Shown in pieces: positions 7,303 through 16,800 of a DNA stretch of 28,730 nucleotides (positions are counted from its first letter, which is position 1; the number at the start of each line of letters is the position of its first letter). Position numbers and translations under genes: made by a program. Under the pieces are notes generated by a model. The model was not told where the DNA came from and searched no databases. It saw only the letters and a program-made list of their open reading frames with translations. This DNA is from an uncultured Clostridia bacterium (GTDB lineage: Bacteria > Bacillota > Clostridia > TANB77 > CAG-508), in assembly GCA_947595555.1 (NCBI GenBank), contig CANQES010000005.1:1-28730 (forward strand), read 5' to 3'.

Positions 7303-8823
7303 TTATAATTTATTATAATAATTCATATTTATATCTTTTCCTAAATGCCATCTTCCAATAAAATCAATTTTCAAATAGTCTTCTAAATCGTATGTTGGTT
7401 CTTGCACAACATTGCCTTTCTCATCAATTGAACCCCATTTTCCATCTTTTTTTATTCCTGCATACCCATAACTGTTCTGATCTGTTACATCATCATATTG
7501 ATAATCTACAACAACTTTTCCATTTTTATCAACAAATCCATATTTTCCATCTTTCTTGCTTTTGAATAAAGTATTACTAGTTTGAATATCAGCTACTTTC
7601 TTTTCTTCAAATTTGAAATTGTAATACTTATAGTCTTCTCCCTGTTTTAATTCTATATATCCTTTTTCATCATTTAAATCTATTAAAATTCCTGTTTGAC
7701 GAACAGTAAATGTATTATCAATTATATCACTGCTATAATCTTCTTTTTCTGCTAAGTAAATATCTGCTTTTTCATTGTAAGAAATAGCTGTGTAGTTAGC
7801 TTCTATTTTGATATTTTTTTGTATATCTATTATTCCATATTTTCCATTTTGCTTTGCAATTAAAATTCCTGTTTTAGCTTCTTTTAAATCCTCATAACTT
7901 GGCTCAATAATTACTTCTCCTGATAAATTCATTACACCATATTTTCCATCAGCTGTATAGATAATTCCACTATCTGCATTTTTTAATATGAATTTTATGT
8001 TATCAAATCCTTCTGTTACCAGTTCTTGTCCACCTTTTTTTACTAATATTTCTTTTCCTTCTTGTTTTACAACATATGTATCATTTCCATATACTTTTTC
8101 TATTCCATCATATTTTGCTTCTAAAATCTCTTGGTTAGAATAATCTACTATTCCGTATTTTTCGTTTTCTCCTTTTACTATAAATCCACTTTTATCGTCT
8201 TTGCCTAAATTTGAAATGTCATAATATTCAGCTGCAATAATTTGTTTTCCTTCATTATTAAGAATTCCATATTTTCCGTCCTTTTTTACTTTTAATGCAT
8301 TTTCTATTCCTTCAATTGCTGTTATGTCTTCATATTGGCAACTTGCTAATTCTTTTCCTGATAAGTTTATTAAACCTTTTTTTCCATCTTTTTCTACTCT
8401 CAAAACATTTTCTTCATACCAAATGTTATTATTTATGTCATGATTAGCAATAGCTTCAATTTGCTCATATTGTGTAAAAATTTCTTCGTTTTTGCTATTT
8501 AATGCCTTTGTTTTGTATTTTCCTGTTTCATAATCTACATCATAAACACATAAAAATACATCATTTTTACTATTTGGTATAATAATCATTTCTGAATAAG
8601 AAGGGTCTATTATTATATTTCCATTAGAATCTATAACCCCCCATTTGTTGTTCTGAAATATTGCTGCATAATCTTTGCTTGATATTTTTGTCTGTGCTTT
8701 TTCTTTGGTTAAGATTCCTTGTATTATGAATACAAACATTATAACTACTATAATGGCTATGATGAATGCTAATACTTTTTGGAAGTTTAATTTTGGTTCT
8801 TCGTATCTTTTTCCTTTGCCCAT
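7303..8823 (-). CDS. Membrane-anchored WG-repeat protein
   Basis: A 506-residue protein with a short basic N-terminus, a membrane helix at about residues 16-40, and then about nine to ten WG/KWG-type beta repeats (PF14903-like). Examples are NNKWGVIDSNGN, DGKKGLINLSGK, DGKYGILNNEGK, DGKYGVMNLSGE, DGKYGFVDKNGK and DGKWGSIDEKGN. The repeats are probably extracytoplasmic. The function of such proteins is generally unknown; they may bind ligands or partners. I chose the ATG at 8823 because AGGAGG lies just upstream, and because the longer open frame (to 8874) would run back into the promoter at 8846-8874. It is the first gene of the operon leading to acpS and tatD. Confidence 0.92.
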   Translation of the reverse strand: MGKGKRYEEPKLNFQKVLAFIIAIIVVIMFVFIIQGILTKEKAQTKISSKDYAAIFQNNKWGVIDSNGNIIIDPSYSEMIIIPNSKNDVFLCVYDVDYETGKYKTKALNSKNEEIFTQYEQIEAIANHDINNNIWYEENVLRVEKDGKKGLINLSGKELASCQYEDITAIEGIENALKVKKDGKYGILNNEGKQIIAAEYYDISNLGKDDKSGFIVKGENEKYGIVDYSNQEILEAKYDGIEKVYGNDTYVVKQEGKEILVKKGGQELVTEGFDNIKFILKNADSGIIYTADGKYGVMNLSGEVIIEPSYEDLKEAKTGILIAKQNGKYGIIDIQKNIKIEANYTAISYNEKADIYLAEKEDYSSDIIDNTFTVRQTGILIDLNDEKGYIELKQGEDYKYYNFKFEEKKVADIQTSNTLFKSKKDGKYGFVDKNGKVVVDYQYDDVTDQNSYGYAGIKKDGKWGSIDEKGNVVQEPTYDLEDYLKIDFIGRWHLGKDINMNYYNKL

Positions 8824-8845
8824 TTTTGCCCTCCTTTTCTTCCAT

Positions 8846-8874
8846 AATATATCATAAAAAGACATTTGTTTCAA
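8846..8874 (-). promoter_or_regulatory. Sigma-A promoter of the WG-acpS-tatD operon
   Basis: On the minus strand TTGAAA (8874-8869), 17 bases, TATATT (8851-8846). Its position requires that translation begins at the ATG at 8823 rather than further upstream. Confidence 0.8.
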
Positions 8875-8899
8875 TAGAAAAAATCAAACTTCACAAAAT

Positions 8900-8948
8900 A
8901 ATAATTACTATTCAGACATAGGAATTATAAGACCGAATAGTAATTATT
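8900..8948 (-). terminator. Terminator hairpin after the ABC transporter operon
   Basis: A perfect 14-bp stem (8900-8913 with 8935-8948) with a 21-base loop, nine bases after the binding-protein stop. On the minus strand the following bases are TTATTATTTTG-like rather than a clean U-run; on the plus strand a T-rich tract follows. Confidence 0.7.
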
Positions 8949-8956
8949 TTTTATTT

Positions 8957-9964
8957 TTATTTTATTGCTTGTTCTGCATATTTATTATTAATGATTTTTT
9001 CATATGGTGCACTTTGTTTTAGTTCTCCTGCTAATGTCATAACTTCTTCTAATCTGTTATAAGATTCTTCTTTTAGGACTGGAGTATCATTCCATGCATC
9101 AATATCTTTATAGTTTTGAATTACAGTTGCTAATAGTTCTACATCCGTGTCTGGGAAAAAACTTTGAATTGCTTCTGCAATGTCTTTTGAACTATGTTCT
9201 TTGACCCATTGTTGTCCTTTGTAAATAGCATTTGTAAATTTTTGTATAGTTTCTTCGTTTTGTTCAATATAACTTTTTTTAGCAAAATATGCTGTATAAG
9301 GAATGTCACCAGCAGCCTCACCTACAGAAGCTACTACATATCCTTTGCCCTGATTTTCTGTCATAGATGCTGTTGGTTCAAATAATGTTACATAGTCTGC
9401 ATTACCACTTGCAAAAGCACCCGCCATTAAGTCAAATTTGATACTATCATCTAATACGGCATCAGTTTGTGGATTAATACCATTTTTCTTCAACACATAT
9501 TCTAAAGTCATATATGGTACTCCACCTTTTCTTCCTGGAATAATAGTTTTTCCTTTTAAATCTTGCCAACTAAAATTATCTGTTTTATGTCTGGCTACTA
9601 AAAAGGAACCATCTTTTTTTGTCATTTGCGCAAATACTTGCGTATAATCTTCTTTTCCTTCATTATAAACATAGATAGATGCTTCTGGACCAGCAAATCC
9701 TATGTCACATTGATTTGCCAAAACTGCTGTCATAACGGCATCTGCCCCCTGCCCCGTGGTAAGTTCTATATTCATTCCATTTTCTTTGAAATAGCCATTG
9801 TTAATTGCTACATATTGTGGAGCATAGAAAACAGAACGTGTTACTTCATTAACTTGAATAGTCTTTAGTTCTTCTTTGTTTTTATTTTGCTGATTTAAAA
9901 TTATTCCTACTATACTAACTAAAACAGCAAGAACTATTATTGGTATAATAATTTTCTTTTTCAA
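8957..9964 (-). CDS. ABC transporter substrate-binding protein (SsuA/TauA/THI5-like)
   Basis: A 335-residue periplasmic-binding-protein-like component of an ABC importer of the NitT/TauT group, which takes up nitrate, sulfonates or thiamine precursors; the ligand cannot be fixed from sequence. The N-terminus has a hydrophobic helix (about residues 4-24) without a lipobox Cys, so the protein would be held by an uncleaved helix instead of a lipid. Family features are FYAPQYVAINNGYFKENG, QGADAVMTAVLANQCDIG and the DLKGKTIIPGRKGG hinge region. Start is a TTG with AAGGAGG seven bases upstream. It is the last gene of the ATPase-permease-binding protein operon, 12 bases after the permease stop. No riboswitch was recognised upstream of the operon. 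Confidence 0.92.
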   Translation of the reverse strand: MKKKIIIPIIVLAVLVSIVGIILNQQNKNKEELKTIQVNEVTRSVFYAPQYVAINNGYFKENGMNIELTTGQGADAVMTAVLANQCDIGFAGPEASIYVYNEGKEDYTQVFAQMTKKDGSFLVARHKTDNFSWQDLKGKTIIPGRKGGVPYMTLEYVLKKNGINPQTDAVLDDSIKFDLMAGAFASGNADYVTLFEPTASMTENQGKGYVVASVGEAAGDIPYTAYFAKKSYIEQNEETIQKFTNAIYKGQQWVKEHSSKDIAEAIQSFFPDTDVELLATVIQNYKDIDAWNDTPVLKEESYNRLEEVMTLAGELKQSAPYEKIINNKYAEQAIK

Positions 9965-9976
9965 AATTTTTCCTCC

Positions 9977-10784
9977 TTATCTAAATTTTTTTGAATGTAG
10001 GATAAATTTTTCTAATACTAATACTGCTGCATACATAACACCTGCTACTATTCCTAGTATAATAACACTTGTCATGACCAAATCTAATTTAAATACTTGA
10101 CCTCCATATACAATAAGATACCCAAGACCTGCTTTTGATACTAAAAATTCTCCTGATATTACACCAACTAGAGAAAGTCCTATATTTACTTTCAAAGAGT
10201 TGATAAATGTAGATAAATTAGCGGGTATTACAATTTTGGTTAAAATCTGACATTTTGAAGCTCCAAATGTTCTTGACATTTTTATGACTTCTTTGTCTGT
10301 TTTTAGAAATCCATTTAGATTTTCTAGAATAGTTACAATTAAAGAAATAGCCACTGCCATTACTATAATGGCTGGTGTTCCCGCTCCTACCCATATTATT
10401 ATGATTGGTCCGCAATGCTACTTTAGGCAGGCTATTTAATACTACTAGATAAGGTTCTGCCACTTTTGATAGGAAATCTGACCACCATAGAATTATTGCA
10501 ATCAATATTCCAAGTCCTGTTCCTAATAGAAATCCTACTATGGTTTCGTAAATAGTTACTCCCATGTGTTTAATTAAGTCATTAGAACTTAAATTCATGA
10601 AAGTTTCCCATATTCTGCTCGGTTGACTCATGATGAAACTATCTATTATTTTTCGGTCGGCTAATATTTCCCATATTGCCAAAAATCCTACTAATATTGC
10701 TATCTGCGTCAACCATATTAAACATTGTTTTTGTCTTTTACTTTTTAGATATTGCCTTCGCTCTTTTGACATTTGTTTATTCAT
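9977..10784 (-). CDS. ABC transporter permease (SsuC/TauC-like), split by +1 frameshift at CGG
   Basis: The membrane permease of the importer. Read as one protein it is 268 residues, the usual family length, with about six membrane helices and the cytoplasmic EAA-type loop MSRTFGASKCQILTKIVIP in the C-terminal half. The frame breaks inside the conserved LPKVALGPIIIIWVG segment. The DNA reads TTG CGG ACC, giving Arg and then nonsense; omitting the C at 10412 gives TTG GGA CCA and the conserved Gly-Pro. The restored frame is closed by a TAG at 10418-10420, so the shift must occur downstream of that. Start: ATG at 10784 with AAGGAG ten bases upstream; a TTG at 10793 is possible. It overlaps the ATPase end by 8 bases. 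It may be a pseudogene, an assembly error, or a gene decoded by frameshifting (see findings). Confidence 0.85.
10410..10412 (-). other. In-frame CGG at the permease frameshift (candidate recoding site)
   Basis: Minus-strand codon 125 of the permease is CGG, preceded by TTG and followed by A. Skipping its C yields GGA in the frame of the C-terminal half. It is not a homopolymer. It is one of three such sites in the window. Confidence 0.7.
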
Positions 10785-11544
10785 CGACTCCAAGCTCCTT
10801 CCATAATGTGTTAAAATATTGACTAAATTTAGGACTTTCTCGACAGTTTAATGGATTTCGATTTTCAATATCAAATTCAATTTTATGGATGTCTTTTACA
10901 CTTCCCGGTCTTGCATTTAATACAATAACTCTATCTGACATACTAATTGCTTCAGAAATATCGTGTGTTACCATTATTGTAGTAATATGTTCTTCTCGTA
11001 AAATGTTATAGATATCATTTGTTACCATTATTCTAGTTTGATAATCTAAAGCTGAAAAGGCTTCATCTAATAGTAGAATTTTGGGTTTAACTGCTAATGT
11101 TCTAATAAGTGCTGCTCTTTGCCTCATTCCACCAGATAATTCTGATGGATATTTGTCCTTAAAATCATATAAATCGTATTTTTTTAACAATTCTTCTACA
11201 TATGCTTTTGCTTCTTTGCTTTTATTTCTCTTTATGTCTAATCCAAACATTGTATTGCTTAAGATATTTCTCCATTCTAGCAGACAGTCTCTTTGTAACA
11301 TATATCCTACTTTTGGCGAGATTCCTTCTACTTCTTCTCCTTCTATGTAAATCTCACCTGATGTTTTGTCTTCTAAACCTGCTATTATAGAAAGTAATGT
11401 TGATTTTCCACATCCACTTGGACCTATAATACTGACAAATTCTCCCTTTTCTACTCTAAATGTAATATTTTTAAGTGCTAGTATTTCGCCTTTTTTACTT
11501 TGGTATTTTTTGCTTATATTTTTTACTTCTAATATTTTTTCCAT
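10777..11544 (-). CDS. ABC transporter ATP-binding protein (SsuB/TauB-like)
   Basis: A 255-residue ABC ATPase that powers the importer encoded downstream. Motifs in order: Walker A GPSGCGKST, Q-loop (LQRDCLLEWRN), signature LSGGMRQR, Walker B ILLLDEAFSALD and the switch His in TIMVTHDISEA. The DCLLEWRN segment is typical of the nitrate/sulfonate/taurine group. Upstream in-frame ATGs exist at 11562 and 11547, but the AAGGAGG site lies inside the longest form, so I take the ATG at 11544. It is the first gene of the operon; its stop overlaps the permease start, implying translational coupling. A possible TACAAT -10 box upstream has no convincing -35. Confidence 0.95.
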   Translation of the reverse strand: MEKILEVKNISKKYQSKKGEILALKNITFRVEKGEFVSIIGPSGCGKSTLLSIIAGLEDKTSGEIYIEGEEVEGISPKVGYMLQRDCLLEWRNILSNTMFGLDIKRNKSKEAKAYVEELLKKYDLYDFKDKYPSELSGGMRQRAALIRTLAVKPKILLLDEAFSALDYQTRIMVTNDIYNILREEHITTIMVTHDISEAISMSDRVIVLNARPGSVKDIHKIEFDIENRNPLNCRESPKFSQYFNTLWKELGVDE

Positions 11545-11612
11545 CATCTTCCTCCTTGTCATTTATCCTATTGTATTTTATGTTAAATTACCAAAAAAAG
11601 TGCGAAAATTGT

Positions 11613-12617
11613 TTAGCCTGCTATTGCTAATTTGTTTTTTATTTGCTCTAGTTCTTCTCTTTTTATTCCTGTTGTTTCTAAAATAATTTCATCATCCAAT
11701 TTTTTTACTAACATTTTTTGAGCAATTTTTTTCTGGCTTGATTTTTCTCCTTGTTTTATCATTCTTCTATTTTCTGCTAACAATCTATCATATAAAGTAC
11801 TCATTCCTTTTTCACCCACCTTTCTATGTATTTTTTCTAATAATTCTAGTTGTTCTTCATCTTTTAACAAGTTGTCAAGCAAATAAGTTACAATGCTTGA
11901 AAGTTCATCAAGCATGTCTCTATCTGTTACTGTTTGAATTAATAAATTTAAATTTTCTAGCAATTGTTCCTTATTTTCTGATTTTTCAATTAGCATAATG
12001 TAACTAAACATTGTATTTCTTTGCAATAATGTTCGTTTTGATATCCTATTAATATCAATAAAATTGTATTCTAAATCTATTTTATATCTCTCAAATACAT
12101 AACTACTAATCTGCTTTTCCTTAAAATTTTTTGGAAAATTCCATTTTTGATTTCCTGTATATATAACAACTGGAACGATAATAGGATATCTTGTATGTCT
12201 TCCTACTTTCTTGTTTCTGCCCCATTCTTGCATTATATCAATACAGTAATTTAACAGACGATATGTCATACTATTGTCTATTGTTGATTGGTGTTCTATC
12301 AAGAAAAATATTTCTTGATCTTTCAATTGATACACTAAATCAGCCTCTTTTGATTTATACTTTCTTGTAATATAATTATTAGTATAATGTATCAAGTCTT
12401 CTGATTTTACAGGTTCCCTTGGTTCTAGAAATTGATTAATAAATTTTTCAGCTTCCTTTGTGTCTCTTAATATGTTTTTTATTAAAGCATCATGTGAATA
12501 TTTTTTATTTGAATTTTCTAAATGATATTCTGCATTTCTTTCTGCTAATTGTAAAACTGCATTTAGTCTTAATGTGTGAATACATTTAATATACTGTGAA
12601 TAATTGAAAACTTTCAC
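11613..12617 (-). CDS. Rpn family recombination-promoting nuclease / PD-(D/E)XK protein
   Basis: A protein of about 334 residues of the Rpn (YhgA-like, transposase_31) family: DNA endonucleases of the PD-(D/E)XK fold that promote RecA-independent recombination in characterised members. The core KEADLVYQL followed by EIFFLIEHQSTID gives the D-(x)n-E-x-Q pattern; RLLNYCIDIMQEW and YPIIVPVVIYTG are also typical. The C-terminal part is helical and Lys/Glu rich. AGGAGG ends only one base before the ATG at 12623, whereas a GTG at 12617 is seven bases away, so I prefer the GTG; both give nearly the same protein. It is monocistronic with its own promoter. Such genes often spread by transfer, but base composition here matches the neighbours. 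Confidence 0.88.
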   Translation of the reverse strand: MKVFNYSQYIKCIHTLRLNAVLQLAERNAEYHLENSNKKYSHDALIKNILRDTKEAEKFINQFLEPREPVKSEDLIHYTNNYITRKYKSKEADLVYQLKDQEIFFLIEHQSTIDNSMTYRLLNYCIDIMQEWGRNKKVGRHTRYPIIVPVVIYTGNQKWNFPKNFKEKQISSYVFERYKIDLEYNFIDINRISKRTLLQRNTMFSYIMLIEKSENKEQLLENLNLLIQTVTDRDMLDELSSIVTYLLDNLLKDEEQLELLEKIHRKVGEKGMSTLYDRLLAENRRMIKQGEKSSQKKIAQKMLVKKLDDEIILETTGIKREELEQIKNKLAIAG

Positions 12618-12632
12618 TATCATTCCTCCTAT

Positions 12633-12661
12633 ATTTTAGCTTATTTTTATTTATGTGTCAA
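12633..12661 (-). promoter_or_regulatory. Sigma-A promoter of the Rpn gene
   Basis: Minus strand TTGACA (12661-12656), 17 bases, TAAAAT (12638-12633). The expected initiation site falls at about the AGGAGG ribosome binding site (12630-12625), so the transcript would have an extremely short leader. Confidence 0.75.
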
Positions 12662-12753
12662 TGTTTATTTTGTAGTGCGTTTTTTACATGGATATTTTTA
12701 GATTTAAATTTGAACAAATATTGCTTTGAATATAAAATTTATTGTATTAAAGC

Positions 12754-12803
12754 ACGAAAAAAGAAGATTTTCAATACTTTCTACAAATCTTCTCATTTTT
12801 CGT
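12754..12803 (-). terminator. Terminator after the mfd-trmH unit
   Basis: GAAGATTT (12763-12770) pairs with AAATCTTC (12785-12792). An outer stem ACGAAAAA/TTTTTCGT extends it across a small internal loop. On the minus strand the inner stem is followed by six T. Confidence 0.75.
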
Positions 12804-12821
12804 CATAACTTCTTATTTTTT

Positions 12822-13088
12822 TTAACTAAAATAACTACTAATTTCTTCTAATCCTTCAAAATTTTTATGCCTAAATACCTCATATAATATTATATTAACA
12901 GAATTAGAAAGATTTAATGATCTTAAACTTTCTCTCATTGGTATTCTAATAGTTTTATCAAGATATTTTTGTAATAAATCTTCTGGCAATCCTTTTGTTT
13001 CTTTTCCAAATAATAAAAATATGTCATCCATACTTTCATAATTAGGTTCTGAATATACGTGCTTTCCTTTATTATTTATTTGCGTTGA
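12822..13088 (-). pseudogene. trmL: Truncated tRNA (cytidine/uridine-34 2'-O)-methyltransferase TrmL, C-terminal half
   Basis: About 88 codons homologous to the C-terminal half of TrmL (YibK/CspR): DIFLLFGKETKGLP is SPOUT motif 2, IRIPMRESLRSLNLSNSV is motif 3, followed by ILYEVFRH. The N-terminal half with motif 1 is missing. The recognisable part begins at STQINNKGKHVYSEP and overlaps the last codons of the intact trmH-type gene in another frame, so a deletion seems to have joined the interior of trmL to the 3' end of trmH. An ATG at 13139 opens the frame further but encodes only an out-of-frame reading of trmH. The fragment is unlikely to be an active enzyme. Losing one A from the seven-A run at the junction would fuse it to trmH. 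Confidence 0.8.
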
Positions 13089-13869
13089 TTTTTTTCCTAA
13101 CATATTCATATAAAATAATTCCAGTAGCAACAGATGCATTCAGACTTTCGGTTTTTCCAAGCATAGGTATTTTTATTTTTTCATCTGACATTGCTTGTAT
13201 CCTTTCTTCTACACCATTAGCCTCATTTCCAATAACAATCACTTTTTTATTATAATCAATATCATAAATTGTATTATCTGTTTGCAAAGAAGATACAACA
13301 ATTTTAAATTTATGCTTTTTAATTTCTTTCAAAATTTTTTCTAATTCTTCACACTCTATAATTTTTACTCGAAATATTGCACCCATAGTTGAACGCACTA
13401 CTTTTGGATTGTAGATGTCAGCTGTTCCTTTAGATACCAATATTTGTGTTAATCCCACACTATCAACAGTTCTTAAAATTGTTCCCAAATTTCCTGGATC
13501 TTGCACATCATCTAAAGCAACTATAATGTCTTGTGAATAATCAATATCTTGTGTTTGACTATTTTTCTTCAAAACAGCTAAAATTCCTTGTGGTGATTGC
13601 ACTTCCGATAAATATTTGAATATCTTTTCTGTAACATAAATACAATCATATTTTGCAATGTCATACATTAAATCTTTTGGAATTGCCTCATTCTTTTCAC
13701 AATCATCACACAAAACAATATATTTAATTGGTGCTTCTTCATGAATTGCCTCTGCAACTAATTTTATTCCTTCTATCATATACTCATTGCTGATATCTCT
13801 ATATTTTTTATCTTTCAATTTTTTAATATGCTTTATCAATTCATTTTCCTTGCTTGTAATTCTTTGCAT
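13072..13869 (-). CDS. TrmH/SpoU family 2'-O-methyltransferase, RlmB-like
   Basis: A 265-residue SPOUT RNA 2'-O-ribose methyltransferase using S-adenosylmethionine. An N-terminal substrate-binding domain (about residues 1-95, with NEYMIEGIKLVAEAI) precedes the knotted catalytic domain: motif 1 NLGTILRTVDS, motif 2 IVIGNEANGV, motif 3 IPMLGKTESLNASVATGI. The layout fits rRNA Gm methyltransferases, but the exact target is not determinable. AGAAGGGAG precedes the ATG, 16 bases after the mfd stop, so it is cotranscribed with mfd. The final few codons (after YVRKK) appear to come from the fused trmL remnant read out of frame. Confidence 0.92.
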   Translation of the reverse strand: MQRITSKENELIKHIKKLKDKKYRDISNEYMIEGIKLVAEAIHEEAPIKYIVLCDDCEKNEAIPKDLMYDIAKYDCIYVTEKIFKYLSEVQSPQGILAVLKKNSQTQDIDYSQDIIVALDDVQDPGNLGTILRTVDSVGLTQILVSKGTADIYNPKVVRSTMGAIFRVKIIECEELEKILKEIKKHKFKIVVSSLQTDNTIYDIDYNKKVIVIGNEANGVEERIQAMSDEKIKIPMLGKTESLNASVATGIILYEYVRKKINANK

Positions 13870-13885
13870 TATTATCTCCCTTCTA

Positions 13886-16800
13886 TTATTGATTTACTTG
13901 CAAATTTGCTTCAGAATATGTTAAAAAATCAGTAACATCATTTAATATCTGTCTTTCATTCTTACTTTTTAATTCCAATGTTACCATTGGTTTTATCCCT
14001 GCTGAAAATTTAATTTTATTTCCATATTCTTTTACTAAATCTTGAATATTTAACTCAAATTTATTAGGTTCAAATGTAAATGTAACAGCTGTATTTTTGC
14101 TTGCAATTTTGCTAATTTTCATTTTCTTTGCTAAATACTTAATTCTACTGATTGCAATTAAATTTTCTAATTCCGGTGGCATATCACCAAATCTATCTAT
14201 AATCTCATCAGTTATATCTTGAATATCTTTTTCGTTCTTACATAAAGCAATTTTTTGATATATTTCAATTTTTTGATTTGCATCAGCTATATACTCATCT
14301 GGTATATAACTTGTTACATTTAAGTCAATTTGAATATCTATGTCTGGCTGAATATCAATTCCTTGCATTTCCTTTACTACTTCATCTAATAAATAACAAT
14401 AAGTATCATACCCAACCTGCTCCAAATGACCAGATTGAATTTCTCCAAGCAAACTTCCTGCTCCTCGAATCTCTAAATCTCTCATTGCAATTTTAAATCC
14501 AGAACCGAATTCCGTAAATTCTTTAATTGCTCTTAATCTCTTATCTGCCACCTCTGTCAATAATTTGTCCTTCTTGTAAGTAATATAAGCATATGCTTGC
14601 CTATCTGCTCTTCCAACTCTACCTCTAATTTGATATAATTGTGCAAGTCCCATTCTATCTGCATTTTCTACAATAATTGTATTGGCATTTGGAATATCAA
14701 TTCCAGATTCTAATATTGTTGTACAAACTAATACATTTGTCTCTCCGTCAATAAATTCTTTCATAATCTCTTCTATTTTTGTTCCAGTCATTTGACCATG
14801 TGCATATACCACATTTGCCTCTGGTACTAATCTTGCTATATCATCTGCTTTTTTCTGAATTCCTTCAACATTATTAAACAAATAAAATACCTGTCCATTT
14901 CTTTCTAATTCCTTCGTAATTGCCTCTTTTATTACTTCTTCATCGTATTCTAATACATAAGTCTGCACAGGTTTCCTATTATGCGGTGGTTCGTAAATTA
15001 CTGACATATCTCGAATTCCTACAATAGACATGTGCATAGTCCTTGGAATTGGAGTAGCTGTCATTGTTAAAACATCAACATTTGTTTTCCATTGTTTTAT
15101 TTTTTCTTTATCTTTAACTCCAAATCGATGTTCCTCGTCTACAATTAATAATCCTAAATCCTTAAATTCTACATCTTTACTTAAAATTCTATGTGTACCA
15201 ATAACAATATCGACTTCACCTAATTTTAATTTTTGTATTACTTCTTCCTGATATTTTTTGCTTTTAAATCTGTTTAGAATGTCTACTTTGATAGGAAAAT
15301 CTTTCATTCTTTCTTTAAATTCTTGATATTGTTGCTCTGCAAGAACTGTTGTTGGCGCTAAATATGCAACTTGCTTTTGATCCATTACTGCTTTAAAAGC
15401 TGCTCGTAGAGCTACTTCTGTCTTTCCATAACCAACGTCCCCACATAATAATCTATCCATTGGTTTAGCTGTTTCCATATCTTTTTTTACTTCTTCTATA
15501 CAACGCAATTGGTCATCTGTTTCTTGGTATGGAAATTTAGCTTCAAACTCATTTTGCCATGGTGTGTCTTTGCTAAAAGCAAATCCTTGAACTCTTTCTC
15601 TTTTGGCATATAGCTCAATTAATTCTTTGGCTACTTCTCTCAAGTTATTTTTTACTTTTGTCTTTGTGTTTTCCCACTCTTTGCTTCCTAGACGATTAAT
15701 TTTTGGTTGGATTGCATCTCCACCAATATATTTTCTAATGGAATCTAAGTCGCTTGTTGGAATATAGAGTACATCATCATTTTTGTATTTAATTTTTATA
15801 TAATCTTTTATTGTTCCATCTGCTTTTATTGTGTTTACACCAATATATATACCAATTCCATACCTTCTATGAACAACGTAATCTCCTATCTTTAAATCTG
15901 CAAATACAACTTTTTCGCCTTCTTTAAAATCTTGATTTGTTACTTTTCTTTTTTTCTTTTCGCCATCAATTAAATCATCTGCTACAATAACTAATTCATT
16001 TAAGTCAGGAAGTTCAAAACCTGCTGATAATGTTCCTACTGTAATTGTTACAATTGCTTCATTAGCTTTTACAATAATTGTTTGATTTAATTTTTCTTCT
16101 ATTTTATTTATAATGTTTTTTTCATTTAACAATGTTTGTAATTTTTTTGCCTTATCTTTATTAGATACCAATAAATAAATTTTCTTTTTCTCTTTGATTG
16201 CTTTTTGTAAATCTTCTATTAAATTTTCTACTTCACTTTTATAATAATTAATGTCCCTATACGAAAAATGATATGTCTCCATAGAAAGCTTTTGAACTAA
16301 ATCTTGTTTTTCAATATATATTCTCTGCATTAGTTCCAATTTTTCTTCTATATCTTCATATGACATTAAATTTTCAATAGCCTCTGGTATTATTTTTTCC
16401 TTTTCAACTAATGCTTTTATTAAATTATTATTATCGATAGCAATATTATTGGCTCTTTGTTTTATTTTTCCAATTTCATCTAAAAATATGCAATAATTAT
16501 TTGATAAATAATCCAAGATTGTTTCTTGTTCTTCATAAAAGCAGTCAAAATATTTATCTATTTTACTAATATAATTTCCTGCCTTAATTTGTTCGATATC
16601 TTCTTCACTATGTTCTACTTGTTGTATTTTTTTGCAAATATTTTCAATTGAATTTTCCAAAATATATTCATGTGCTGGGTATATAGTGGCCTTTTCTAAT
16701 GTTTGAATTGACCTTTGTGTTATAATATTGAATTTTCTAATAGAATCTACTTCATCACCCCAAAATTCAATTCTAATTCCTATATTTTCACATGTAGCAA

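Noticed and set aside
8824..8874. Upstream ATG of the WG-repeat gene
   Set aside because: It lies in the -35 region of the operon promoter; AGGAGG precedes the ATG at 8823.
10218..10409. The continued zero-frame tail of the permease after CGG (polar, Asn/Ser/Arg rich)
   Set aside because: It has no membrane character and no family features, while the +1 frame over the same bases encodes the expected permease helices.
10785..12617. TPP or other riboswitch controlling the THI5-like ABC operon
   Set aside because: The 68 bases between the ATPase start and the Rpn stop are too short and contain no recognisable aptamer core.
13089..13139. ATG-initiated start for the TrmL fragment
   Set aside because: The first 17 codons are an out-of-frame reading of trmH, without a ribosome binding site or TrmL similarity.
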